Shown in pieces: positions 44,620 to 53,004 of a stretch of 64,000 nt of DNA. Made by a program: the position numbers and the translations under genes. Source of the DNA: JAJEFO01 sp965221845 (GTDB lineage Bacteria; Pseudomonadota; Alphaproteobacteria; Rhodobacterales; Rhodobacteraceae); contig OZ244919.1 in assembly GCA_965221845.1 (NCBI GenBank), positions 2,418,001 to 2,482,000 on the forward strand, given 5' to 3'. How positions within the stretch are numbered: the stretch's first letter is position 1; each line of letters begins with the position of its first letter. Under the pieces are notes generated by a model. That model had not been told where the DNA came from, made no database searches, and saw only the letters and a program-made list of their open reading frames with translations.

Positions 44620-46056
44620 ATGGACATGCCCGCGCCCTCCCCAGACGTGCTTTGCAGGAAGTCCCGAATCGTCGGCCGCCTGAAGGCCGCGCTTTCCGAC
44701 AGGCACGTCAAGTCCGATCCTGTCGAAACCCGGGCGTACGAGTGCGATGCGCTGACGGCCTACGCCTGCCCGCCGCTCTGCGTCGCCCTCCCCGGTTCCA
44801 CGAACGAAGTTGCGGAGGTGCTGCGCATCTGCAGCGAGGAGCGCGTCCCGGTCGTGCCGCGCGGTTCCGGCACGTCCCTTGCCGGAGGGGCGTTGCCGAC
44901 AAGTGACTGCGTCGTGCTTGGCGTTTCGCGGATGACCCGGATTCTCGAGATCGACCATGAGAGCCGCTGCATCCGGGTCGAGGCCGGGCGCACGAACCTG
45001 TCCGTCACCGGCGCGGTCGAAGATGCCGGCTTCTTCTATGCCCCCGACCCTTCCTCCCAGCTTGCCTGCGCGATTTCCGGCAACATCGCGATGAACGCGG
45101 GCGGCGCGCATTGCCTGAAATACGGGGTGACGACGAACAACCTGCTCGGGCTGACGATGGTCACGATGGACGGCAGCGTGGCCGAGATCGGCGGCGCGCA
45201 CATGGATGCGGGCGCATACGACTGGCTGGGCCTTGTCTGCGGGTCGGAAGGACAGCTCGGCGTGGTGACGGAGGCGACCCTTCGCATCCTCCCCAGGCCG
45301 GAGGGCGCGAGGCCGATGCTGATCGGCTTCGCGAGTCCCGAGACTGCCGGCGCCTGCGTCAGCGACATAGTCAGGGCGGGCGTGCTGCCCGTCGCCATCG
45401 AGTACATGGACCGCAAGGTGATCGAGGTGGTCGAAAGCCACTCGCAGGCCGGCTACCCTGACTGCGAGGCGCTGCTCATCGTCGAAGTGGAGGGCAGCGC
45501 CGCGGAAATCGACCACCAGCTCGGCGTCATCGGCGACGTCGCGCGCCGGCACGGCCCGATCGCGGTGCGCGAGGCGCGGGACGCCGACGAGGCGGCGCGC
45601 ATATGGCTTGGCCGGAAGTCGGCGTTCGGGGCAATGGGAAAGCTCAACGACTACATATGCCTGGACGGGACGATCCCGGTGTCGGAACTGCCGCGCGTCC
45701 TCAAGCGGATCGGGGCCCTGTCGCGGGAATACGGTCTCGACGTCGGCAACGTCTTTCATGCGGGAGACGGAAACATGCATCCCCTGATCCTGTTCGACGC
45801 CAACGGCCCCGGCCAGCTCGAGGCCGGCGAGGCGCTCGGGGCGGACATACTCAGGCTCTGCGTGGAAGCGGGCGGCTGCCTGACGGGCGAGCACGGCGTG
45901 GGAGTCGAGAAGCGCGATCTCATGGATGTCCAGTTCGCTCCGGCCGACCTCGAGGCCCAGATGAACGTCAAGGACGTGCTTGACCCCGCGTGGCTGCTCA
46001 ACCCGGCGAAGGTGTTTCCGCTGGACGCAACGGCGACCCGGCGGGAGACGGCATGA
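44620..46056 (+). CDS. glcD: Glycolate oxidase subunit GlcD
   Basis: A 478-residue FAD-linked oxidase. The PCMH-type FAD domain includes VPVVPRGSGTSLAGGALP and FFYAPDPSSQLACAISGNIA with NAGGAHCLKYGVT. The C-terminal domain contains NVFHAGDGNMHPLILFD and CLTGEHGVGVEKRD. With GlcE and GlcF it oxidises glycolate to glyoxylate. A GGAGGACA ribosome site precedes the ATG. Confidence 0.95.
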   Translation: MDMPAPSPDVLCRKSRIVGRLKAALSDRHVKSDPVETRAYECDALTAYACPPLCVALPGSTNEVAEVLRICSEERVPVVPRGSGTSLAGGALPTSDCVVLGVSRMTRILEIDHESRCIRVEAGRTNLSVTGAVEDAGFFYAPDPSSQLACAISGNIAMNAGGAHCLKYGVTTNNLLGLTMVTMDGSVAEIGGAHMDAGAYDWLGLVCGSEGQLGVVTEATLRILPRPEGARPMLIGFASPETAGACVSDIVRAGVLPVAIEYMDRKVIEVVESHSQAGYPDCEALLIVEVEGSAAEIDHQLGVIGDVARRHGPIAVREARDADEAARIWLGRKSAFGAMGKLNDYICLDGTIPVSELPRVLKRIGALSREYGLDVGNVFHAGDGNMHPLILFDANGPGQLEAGEALGADILRLCVEAGGCLTGEHGVGVEKRDLMDVQFAPADLEAQMNVKDVLDPAWLLNPAKVFPLDATATRRETA

Positions 46057-46117
46057 CGGCGGCCGGTCGCGAGGCGAGAGTCGTGCCGCCCGAGGGGCCT
46101 GCGCCCTTCTGCGCCTC

Positions 46118-47248
46118 GTGCTGACTCCCTCGGACGAGCGCGAGCTTGCCGAGGCGGTCGCCGCCGCCGGGCCGCTTGCGGTGCGTGGCGGCGGCACCCG
46201 CCCCGTCGGCCATCCCGTCGACGGCGAAGACCTGACCGTGGCCGGCCTGTCGGGAGTCACGCTCTACGAGCCCGGCGCGCTGACCCTGGCCGCGCGCGCC
46301 GGAACGCCGCTTGCGGAGATCGAGGCGGCGCTCGCCGCCGAAGGCCAGATGCTGGCCTTCGAGCCGATGGATCACCGTGCGCTGCTCGGCACGTCGGGCA
46401 CGCCCACGATCGGCGGCACGGTCGCGGCCAACGTTTCGGGACCGCGCCGGGTGCGGGCGGGCGCATGCAGGGACTTCCTGCTCGGCGTGCGTTTCGTCGA
46501 CGGTCGCGGGAAGGTCATCAAGAACGGCGGCCGCGTGATGAAGAACGTGACCGGCTACGACCTCGTCAGGCTCATGGCCGGATCGCGCGGCACGCTCGGC
46601 ATATTGAGCGAGATCTGCCTTAAGGTCCTGCCCCGGCCGGAATCGACCGCGGTCCTGCTGCTGGCCGGACTGGACGTCGGCGACGCGGTTCGCGCGATGT
46701 CGGCGGCCCTCGGCTCGCCCTACGAGGTCACCGGCGCGGCGCATGTGCCGGTCGGCCTCGACGGCGACCCGGTCACGATGATCAGGCTGGAGGGATTCGA
46801 GGCATCCGTCGCCCATCGCGCCGAAAGGCTGAAGGACCGTCTCGCCGAATTCGGTCCCGCCGGAATCGAGCGGCGCATCGAAGGTCCCGAAAGCGCCGCC
46901 GCGGGCTGGGCATGGGTTCGCGACGTCGCGGCGCACGGCGGGACCGACGCGGATGTCTGGAGGTTCTCGATTCCCCCTCGCGACGCGCCGGCGCTTGCCG
47001 AAAGCCTCGGCGGCGCCCGCCTCGTCCTGGACTGGGGCGGCGGCCTTGTCTGGGCCGCGGTGGAGCCCGGACGCGACGCCAGGCGCGCCATTTCGTCCGG
47101 ACACGCCACGATCATCCGCGCCGACGGCGAGACCAGGAAGCGGCTCGGCGCCTTCCATCCGGAATCCGAGCCCTTGGCGACGTTCGCAGCGGGCCTTCGC
47201 CGCAAGTTCGATCCCAGGGGGATCCTCAACCCGGGGTTGATGGGCTGA
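46118..47248 (+). CDS. glcE: Glycolate oxidase subunit GlcE
   Basis: A second FAD-binding subunit (about 376 residues) with PLAVRGGGTRPVGHPVDGED, then LLGTSGTPTIGGTVAANVSG and MKNVTGYDLVRLMAGSRGTL, all typical of GlcE. The start is uncertain: the ATG that overlaps the glcD stop (46053) is in another frame and ends after 23 codons. In the GlcE frame the first reasonable start is GTG at 46118 (VLTPSDERELAEAV), which fits the family N-terminus. A small indel near 46100 may have displaced the original coupled start. Its stop overlaps glcF by one base. Confidence 0.85.
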   Translation: MLTPSDERELAEAVAAAGPLAVRGGGTRPVGHPVDGEDLTVAGLSGVTLYEPGALTLAARAGTPLAEIEAALAAEGQMLAFEPMDHRALLGTSGTPTIGGTVAANVSGPRRVRAGACRDFLLGVRFVDGRGKVIKNGGRVMKNVTGYDLVRLMAGSRGTLGILSEICLKVLPRPESTAVLLLAGLDVGDAVRAMSAALGSPYEVTGAAHVPVGLDGDPVTMIRLEGFEASVAHRAERLKDRLAEFGPAGIERRIEGPESAAAGWAWVRDVAAHGGTDADVWRFSIPPRDAPALAESLGGARLVLDWGGGLVWAAVEPGRDARRAISSGHATIIRADGETRKRLGAFHPESEPLATFAAGLRRKFDPRGILNPGLMG

Positions 47249-48552
47249 TGCGGACGGAATTCACCGAGGAGCAGCTTGAGGACCCGACGACCCGGCGTTC
47301 CAACGAGATCCTGCGCTCCTGCATCCATTGCGGATTCTGCACCGCGACCTGTCCGACCTATCAGGTTCTCGGCGACGAGCTCGATTCCCCGCGCGGCCGG
47401 ATCTACCTGATCAAGGACATGCTTGAGAGCGGCAGGCCGGCGGATGAGCGGACGGTCAGGCATATCGACAGATGCCTGTCCTGCCTTGCCTGCATGACGA
47501 CCTGCCCGTCGGACGTCCACTACATGCATCTCGTCGACCATGCGCGCGCGCACATCGAGAGGACCTACCGGCGACCGCCCCTCGACCGGCTCCTGCGCTG
47601 GGCGCTCTCGCGCATCATTCCCCATCCCGGCCGCTTTCGGCTGGCGCTGCTCGGCGCGAGACTTGGCCGCCCGTTCGCCTTCCTCGTGCCTGAGCCGCGC
47701 CTGAGGGCGATGCTCGCGATGGCGCCGAAGTCGCTCCCCCCGGCGAGCGGACGCACGCGGCCGCAGACCTTTCCCGCGCAGGGCGAGCGAAGGATGCGGG
47801 TCACCCTGATGACCGGGTGCGCACAGCAGGTCCTGAACACGGACATCAACGACGCCACCATCCGGCTCCTGACCCGGCTGGGCTGCGACGTCGTGGTTCC
47901 GGAGGGGGCCGGATGCTGCGGCGCGCTTGTCCATCACATGGGCCGGGAGCGCGAGAGCCACGCGCAGGCGGCGCGGAACATCAGCGCCTGGCTTTCCGGG
48001 GAAGGGCTTGACGCCGTCGTGATCAACACCAGCGGGTGCGGCACGACCGTCAAGGACTACGGCCACATGTTCCGCAACGCCCCTCTCGCCGAAGACGCCG
48101 CCCGTGTCAGCGCGCTGGCCGTGGATGTCAGCGAGATCCTGGAAAGGCTGGACTTTCCGGAAGGTGCGCCACGCGGCATCCGCGTGGCCTATCACGCGGC
48201 GTGCTCCCTGCAGCATGGCCAGGGCGTCAGGTCCGCGCCGAAGGATCTGCTGAAGAGGGCCGGATTCGATGTCGTCGAACCGGTTGACAGCCACCTTTGC
48301 TGCGGCTCGGCCGGCACGTACAACCTGCTGCAGCCCGCGATTTCCGACGAGCTGAAGACCCGCAAGGTCGCCGCGCTGGAAGCCGTTGCCCCGGACGTCA
48401 TTGCCGCAGGCAACATTGGCTGCATGGTCCAGATCGGGTCAGGCGCCGAAGCGCCGGTCGTGCACACGGTGGAGCTCCTGGACTGGGCGACGGGCGGGCC
48501 GCGTCCCGGGGCGATTCCAGACGTGATCGATTTGCGAAAACCGGCCTCTTGA
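47248..48552 (+). CDS. glcF: Glycolate oxidase iron-sulfur subunit GlcF
   Basis: A 434-residue subunit with two 4Fe-4S motifs, CIHCGFCTATCPTY and CLSCLACMTTCPSDVHYMH, and two CCG domains (EGAGCCGALVHHMG and DSHLCCGSAGTYNL). It passes electrons from GlcDE to the quinone pool. ATG at 47248 overlaps the glcE stop (TGATG). It ends the recF-lysE-glcDEF run. Confidence 0.95.
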   Translation: MRTEFTEEQLEDPTTRRSNEILRSCIHCGFCTATCPTYQVLGDELDSPRGRIYLIKDMLESGRPADERTVRHIDRCLSCLACMTTCPSDVHYMHLVDHARAHIERTYRRPPLDRLLRWALSRIIPHPGRFRLALLGARLGRPFAFLVPEPRLRAMLAMAPKSLPPASGRTRPQTFPAQGERRMRVTLMTGCAQQVLNTDINDATIRLLTRLGCDVVVPEGAGCCGALVHHMGRERESHAQAARNISAWLSGEGLDAVVINTSGCGTTVKDYGHMFRNAPLAEDAARVSALAVDVSEILERLDFPEGAPRGIRVAYHAACSLQHGQGVRSAPKDLLKRAGFDVVEPVDSHLCCGSAGTYNLLQPAISDELKTRKVAALEAVAPDVIAAGNIGCMVQIGSGAEAPVVHTVELLDWATGGPRPGAIPDVIDLRKPAS

Positions 48553-48674
48553 ACGCGGATCGGGGCGTGCCTACCTGACTGCCGCCGGAAGCCGGGTACG
48601 GTTCCGGCGCACTGAAGCCAAGGGCCCTCGCCTCTCGGGGAGGCCCAAGTTGTCGCTCAAAGGAGGATGACCAA

Positions 48675-49133
48675 ATGCGCAGGTTGGATTTCGCACCACT
48701 GTACCGTGCCACCGTCGGCTTCGACCAGATCGCCGACATGATGGACCGGCTTCTGACTGACAGCCAGTCGGCACCGTCCTACCCGCCTTACAACATCGAG
48801 AAGATCGGGGACGAGGCGTGGCGGATCTCAGTCGCTGTCGCCGGGTTCTCGGACGACGAGCTGACGGTCGAGGTTCGCGAGAACGCGCTGATCGTTGCCG
48901 CGAAGAAGTCGGACGAGGGGGACGAGCGCACCTATCTGCATCGCGGCATCGCGAATCGTGCCTTCGAGCGCAGGTTCGCGCTCGCCGATCACGTGCGTGT
49001 CGCCGGCGCGGCCAGCGTCAACGGCATGCTGCACATCGATCTCGTGCGCGAGGTGCCCGAAGCGCTCAAGCCGCGCCAGATCGAGATCGCGGGCGCCGAC
49101 ACGGTCGAGGCGAAGGCCGTCGAATCCAAGTAA
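48675..49133 (+). CDS. Small heat-shock protein (Hsp20/IbpA type)
   Basis: A 152-residue alpha-crystallin-domain chaperone that holds unfolding proteins. The core includes YPPYNIEKIGDEAWRISVAV, AGFSDDELTVEVRENALIV and HRGIANRAFERRFALADHV, an IbpA-class pattern. A strong AAAGGAGGATG ribosome site precedes the ATG. Upstream, CTTGAAC at 48548-48554 could be part of a sigma-32 promoter, but the -10 match is poor. The GC-rich hairpin near 48625-48650 might act in the leader; no classical ROSE element was confirmed. Confidence 0.92.
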   Translation: MRRLDFAPLYRATVGFDQIADMMDRLLTDSQSAPSYPPYNIEKIGDEAWRISVAVAGFSDDELTVEVRENALIVAAKKSDEGDERTYLHRGIANRAFERRFALADHVRVAGAASVNGMLHIDLVREVPEALKPRQIEIAGADTVEAKAVESK

Positions 49134-49324
49134 CGAGGGACGGCGGTCGGATTTCCGCGAGACGTCCGGGGCCCGCGTGCGCGCCCCGGGCGTCATTCGA
49201 TTGTGAGCCGGGATGCAGACGTTCGCTTATGGACGGCGTCCGGACGCGTTCGGGTTCAGGAGCGACGGGCCGCCACGACATCCGCTTTTCCCGCTCCTGA
49301 CCCTTCCGTCCTGCCCGGGCGTCG

Positions 49325-50551
49325 TCAGGCCGTCGGCTTGGGGGCAAGAACCGTCTCGACCCTGGCGCTGTGCCCGAGCGTCCTGTGAACCGGGCACCTG
49401 TCCGCGATTTCAAGGAGACGGGCCCTCTGCCCGTCGGTAAGGTCGCCTTCGAGGCGGACTTCACGGCGGAAGCAGTCGACCTTCAGGCCCGATTCGCTTT
49501 CCGCGTCCCTGGCGTGGACCTTGTCATGCGCCACGTCGACGGAGACATGGGTGAGCGGCCACGCCTTCCTCCGTGCGTACGAGCGAACCGTCATGGACGT
49601 GCAGGCTCCGAGCCCTGCGGACAGGAACCCGTAGGGCGTCATGCCCCGGTTCGTGCCGCCATAGGCTGTCGGCTCGTCCGCCAGCGCATGATGCTCGGGC
49701 CCCGCATTCACGTCCTGGAGGAAACCGGCGGGATCGGTCTCGGAAACGCGCACGATCCCCTCCGGCGCTCCGGGCGGCGGCGGCGGCGGCGCAAGGTCGA
49801 GATAGCGGCCGGCCCATGCCGCGATGACCTCGGCGGCATACTCGGCGTCTCCCGCCTTGCTGACGAGGTGGTCGGCGTCGTCGAGCGTCACGAAGCTCTT
49901 CGGATGCCTGGCGGCCATGAAGATCCGCGTCGCGTTCTCGATTCCGACCGTTGCGTCGAGCGGCGCGTGAAGCACGAGGAGCGCGCTGCCCAGATTGCCT
50001 ATCGCCGGGGAAAGCTCGGCCGCTGCCACGTCTTCGACGAAGCCCTTGCCGATCTGGAACTTGCGGCCCGCAAGATCGACCTCGGCCACGCCGTCGCTTG
50101 AGATGCGCTCCAGCGCGTCGCCGAAGTTGTGGGTCACGTGACCGGGATCAAACGGCGCCCCGATCGTCGCCACGGCCTTGACGCCCTTGATCTCGCCCGC
50201 GGCCTTGAGCACGGCCGCTCCGCCAAGCGAATGGCCGATGAGAAGGCTTGGCGCCAGTCCGCGACCATCGAGGTGGCGCGCCGCCAGGACGAGATCTTCC
50301 ACGTTCGACGTGAAAGACGTGTTCGCGAACTCGCCGTCCGAATGGCCCAGGCCGGTGAAGTCGAAGCGCAGCACGGCGATTCCCATCGCGGCAAGGCGAC
50401 CGGCGATGCGCCTGGACGCAGCGATGTCCTTGCCGCAAGTGAAGCAGTGCGCGAAAAGAGCGGTTGCGAGGGGCGGGCCGTCCGGCATGTCCAGCCGCCC
50501 CGACAGCTCGTCGCCCGAGTGGCCGGAGAAGGTGAGGCGTTGCGTGGTCAT
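49325..50551 (-). CDS. Alpha/beta hydrolase-OsmC fusion protein
   Basis: A 408-residue two-domain protein. Residues 1-250 form an alpha/beta hydrolase with the nucleophile motif LLIGHSLGGAAVLKAAGE and HADHLV-like Asp/His near FVTLDDADHLVSK. Residues about 270-408 form an OsmC domain with the redox Cys in AGLGACTSMTVRSYARRK and a second Cys in ADRCPVHRTLGH. A Pro-rich linker (LAPPPPPPGAPEG) joins them. OsmC domains detoxify organic hydroperoxides; the hydrolase partner is found fused to it in several proteobacteria. The start at 50551 (MTTQRLTFSGHSGDELSG) fits the family. Confidence 0.9.
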   Translation of the reverse strand: MTTQRLTFSGHSGDELSGRLDMPDGPPLATALFAHCFTCGKDIAASRRIAGRLAAMGIAVLRFDFTGLGHSDGEFANTSFTSNVEDLVLAARHLDGRGLAPSLLIGHSLGGAAVLKAAGEIKGVKAVATIGAPFDPGHVTHNFGDALERISSDGVAEVDLAGRKFQIGKGFVEDVAAAELSPAIGNLGSALLVLHAPLDATVGIENATRIFMAARHPKSFVTLDDADHLVSKAGDAEYAAEVIAAWAGRYLDLAPPPPPPGAPEGIVRVSETDPAGFLQDVNAGPEHHALADEPTAYGGTNRGMTPYGFLSAGLGACTSMTVRSYARRKAWPLTHVSVDVAHDKVHARDAESESGLKVDCFRREVRLEGDLTDGQRARLLEIADRCPVHRTLGHSARVETVLAPKPTA

Positions 50552-50597
50552 GCACGGATGGTCGCGACGGGCTTGCGCCTGCGCAAGGCCTATCACG

Positions 50598-50870
50598 CTC
50601 TAGTGATGGGCGGTTTCCGAGAACAGGCTCATGGGCAGGATGCCCGCGACGACAATCGCGATGCCGAGCATTGCCGGCAGGCAGGCCGAGCCGCTGGCTG
50701 AAGATGGCGCATCCCGTCAGCGCGATGAGGACGATGCCGGCGCCTGGCCGCACGGCGCAGACCATGCCGACCGGCGTGAACTTGAGCGCCAGGCCCAGGA
50801 AACGGAACCAAGCGCGGGAAGGCACGGCCCGGCGGCCCCCCTGCGGATTGCGAGACGGGTCCGTGACTGC
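50598..50870 (-). pseudogene. SMR-family (EmrE-like) transporter remnant
   Basis: The minus strand reads FLGLALKFTPVGMVCAVRPG, then AGIVLIALTGCAIFSQRLG, and after a frame change near 50680 MLGIAIVVAGILPMSLFSE to a stop at 50598. These match the third and fourth helices of small multidrug resistance proteins. The front half is scarcely recognisable and is cut by the ISKra4-type element. Positions usually held by Trp or Tyr now read Cys or Arg. Confidence 0.65.
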
Positions 50871-50887
50871 CGGGCCCGCGATTGCGG

Positions 50888-51477
50888 GGGTGTACCCAAT
50901 TTTTTGACATCCGCGTTTTTCGCCTGCACTTTCAGGAGCGGGCGCGTCGGACCAGGACCGGGCGAGCCGGCCGGCGGCGCGCTGCATGAGGCAGATGCAG
51001 GAGTGCGTGTCATGACGAAGAGCGAAGGGAGCCGGGTGCACCGCCATCCGGACGCGGCGGACTGTCCGGAGGGCCTTCCTGGGGACGAGGCGGCGGCGCA
51101 TCCGCCGCCGGTCCGCAGGCACGCGGGCGGCCACACGCGATGCTGGATCGAGGGGGGCGAGGTGCGCAGCCGTGACGTCGCGGGGGACGGCACAGGGAAG
51201 CGGAGGCCTGCTGCAGGCATTTCGAGAGCGGGCTCGGCCGGATGCGGCACGACGCGTTCCGGGAGAGGGGCATCCAGGTCGGAAGCGGCGTCGTGGAGGG
51301 CGGATGCCGGCAGTTCGGGCTGCGGACGGAGCGCTCCGGAACGCGCCGGGCGGAGAGGGGCGCCAACGCCATGCTCGCGCTGAAGGCCCTGGTCATGAAC
51401 CTCCGGCTGCCCGACTTCCTGGAATGGCAGGCGAATCAGGCCGTCGCCGCATGATGTCAAAAAATTGGGATACACCC
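50888..51477. mobile_element. Internally deleted ISKra4-type element, 590 bp
   Basis: The left end GGGTGTACCCAATTTTTTGA and the inverted right end GGGTGTATCCCAATTTTTTG match except for one inserted base. CGATTGCGG is directly repeated at 50879-50887 and 51478-51486. Only the last part of a transposase frame (51242-51454) survives, so the element depends on another copy for movement. It lies in the remains of an SMR transporter gene. Confidence 0.8.
51242..51454 (+). pseudogene. ISKra4-type transposase, C-terminal fragment
   Basis: About 70 residues (FRERGIQVGSGVVEGGCRQF, then ALKALVMNLRLPDFLEW) match the C-terminal end of ISKra4-family transposases, including the GSGVVEG catalytic-Glu region. 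The N-terminal majority, with both catalytic Asp residues, is deleted. The same 3' end recurs as a fragment at 15368-15440. Confidence 0.7.
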
Positions 51478-51530
51478 CGATTGCGGCAGCAGCTTGACCC
51501 GGGCCCCGTTCCTTCGCCATCATTCCGGAC

Positions 51531-52592
51531 ATGGACGAGGACGCCGCACACGCCGAGATCCGCCGCGTCGCGCAAGAGACGCTGAACGCCTGGCCCGAAG
51601 CCCGGGCGGCGGTTCTGTTCGGTTCCCGCGCCCGCGGCAGCCATCTTCCCGACAGCGACTGGGACGTCGGCTTCATCGTGAAGGGCGACGGCGAGCGGCT
51701 CGGGACGGTTCCGGACGGCTTGCCGTTCAGGCGCCTGGACATCGGGCAATGCGTGAACGGGGTCGCGGTTCCGGAGCGGCTCGTCGAGCGCGAAGCGCTC
51801 TGCATCGGGCATGTGTGCCATGGCATCGTGCGCGACGGCGAGGTCCTGGCGGGGAGATGGCACAGACCGTCCATGACAGGGAGACCGTTCATGAAGGCAG
51901 AGAGCTACGTCAGGTTCATGGATGCGTCGATCAACATGATTCGCAACGCGACAGGCGAGTCTTCCGAAATCGGTGCGTTTGACGACTGGCGAAGCGCCCC
52001 GGCAAAGGTTGACAGTTTCGTGGCGTTGACTGCCGATGCGTCCGAACATCTGGCCAAGGCCATGCTGGGACGGCATGGCATCGACGCGAAGGCAGTTCAT
52101 GACGTATCGGAGCTTGCGGCCCAGGCCAGGAAAGCGGGCCAGGGCAGCCTGGCGGATGACATGATCCGAATGAACGGCTGGACACGCGGGGATCATGTCG
52201 CAAGGTATCAGTCCAGCGACGCGGAGAGGCTTGGCCATGCGATCGCTCGCCTCCCGGTCGTCATCGGCCTCCTGGAACGGGAGCTGGGAGCGACACGGGA
52301 GGATTTCATCGACGCGGAGACAAGGAGCGGCCTGGTCCGCACCGCGATCAACGCCTTGTCTCGGGGCTCCTCCGTGCTTCGGGACGCCATCGAGCGCGAC
52401 GGCACGGATGTAGCGCCGCCCGATCCCCACGGCTGGCTGAAGCCGCTGCTTGACTTGCGCGCAGCGCTCCTGACGAGGATCGAGGAAACGGCGGACAGGC
52501 TTGAGAAGCTGACCGAGGGTTCCGCTAAGGATGATCGGGCGCCGCCGGAGCCGTCGCCGTTCGACGACCCTGCGGGCCCGTTCCGGACATAG
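51531..52592 (+). CDS. MNT nucleotidyltransferase-HEPN fusion
   Basis: A 353-residue protein. Residues 1-110 are a minimal nucleotidyltransferase with the metal-binding motif VLFGSRARGSHLPDSDWDVG (Gly-Ser, then Asp-x-Asp). Residues about 125-350 are helical and resemble a HEPN domain (KVDSFVALTADASEHLAKAM). In many genomes MNT and HEPN are separate genes forming a toxin-antitoxin pair in which the MNT AMPylates the HEPN RNase; here they are one chain. No clear Rx4-6H RNase motif was located, so the HEPN part may be catalytically inert. The tail is charged and disordered (PPEPSPFDDPAGPFRT). Confidence 0.7.
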   Translation: MDEDAAHAEIRRVAQETLNAWPEARAAVLFGSRARGSHLPDSDWDVGFIVKGDGERLGTVPDGLPFRRLDIGQCVNGVAVPERLVEREALCIGHVCHGIVRDGEVLAGRWHRPSMTGRPFMKAESYVRFMDASINMIRNATGESSEIGAFDDWRSAPAKVDSFVALTADASEHLAKAMLGRHGIDAKAVHDVSELAAQARKAGQGSLADDMIRMNGWTRGDHVARYQSSDAERLGHAIARLPVVIGLLERELGATREDFIDAETRSGLVRTAINALSRGSSVLRDAIERDGTDVAPPDPHGWLKPLLDLRAALLTRIEETADRLEKLTEGSAKDDRAPPEPSPFDDPAGPFRT

Positions 52593-53004
52593 AGCCTTCA
52601 ATTGCGCGCACGCCGGCTCGTGCGCGAGAGACGGCTGGCGTTGATTCGGCGTTGCCGGCGCTTCCGCCGGGCCGCCGCCGCGACCGCCTCCAGCGCCTCC
52701 TCCGTGGCCTTCCCTGAGGACGGGCCCTCCATGCGCTGACGCGGCTTCGCAACGCCTCGAGGCGTTCGGTCCGGGCGTTTCCTGGCGATCTGGTGACATG
52801 GTGGTGACACGGGGAAGCTTCCCGGAACCGTTGTGAACAAGGGCGGCGGCGCGGTCCGGCGGCGCGGGACCGCCCTCGTGGTGACACAGCGGTGACACGG
52901 GCGGCGGCCCGCCTGGCCGCCCTGCCGGGGGCCTTGACCCAAGGCGCTGATTTCAAGCCGTTATTCCGGCCCCTCCGGGGCGGCCGGGCCCCTCGATACC
53001 CTGA
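52593..53004. other. Porin leader region
   Basis: About 410 bp with no gene recognised. It contains two pairs of GGTGACA repeats (see 52792-52897), a GC-rich inverted repeat just before the porin start (CCCCTCCGGGGCGGCCGGG region) and no other clear element. It serves as the upstream region of the porin gene. Confidence 0.6.
52792..52897. promoter_or_regulatory. Two pairs of phased GGTGACA repeats (PhoB/OmpR-type operator candidate)
   Basis: GGTGACA occurs at 52792-52798 and 52803-52809, and again at 52880-52886 and 52891-52897. Within each pair the repeats start exactly 11 bp apart, one helical turn. Read on the other strand this is TGTCACC-N4-TGTCACC, close to the Pho box layout of two 7-bp direct repeats with a 4-bp spacer. 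Winged-helix regulators of the OmpR/PhoB family bind such tandem sites. The pairs lie 110-210 bp before the porin start. Confidence 0.6.

Noticed and set aside
48600..48674. ROSE-type RNA thermometer in the hsp20 leader
   Set aside because: A GC-rich hairpin and a strong ribosome site exist, but the characteristic UYGCU pairing to the ribosome site could not be shown by eye.
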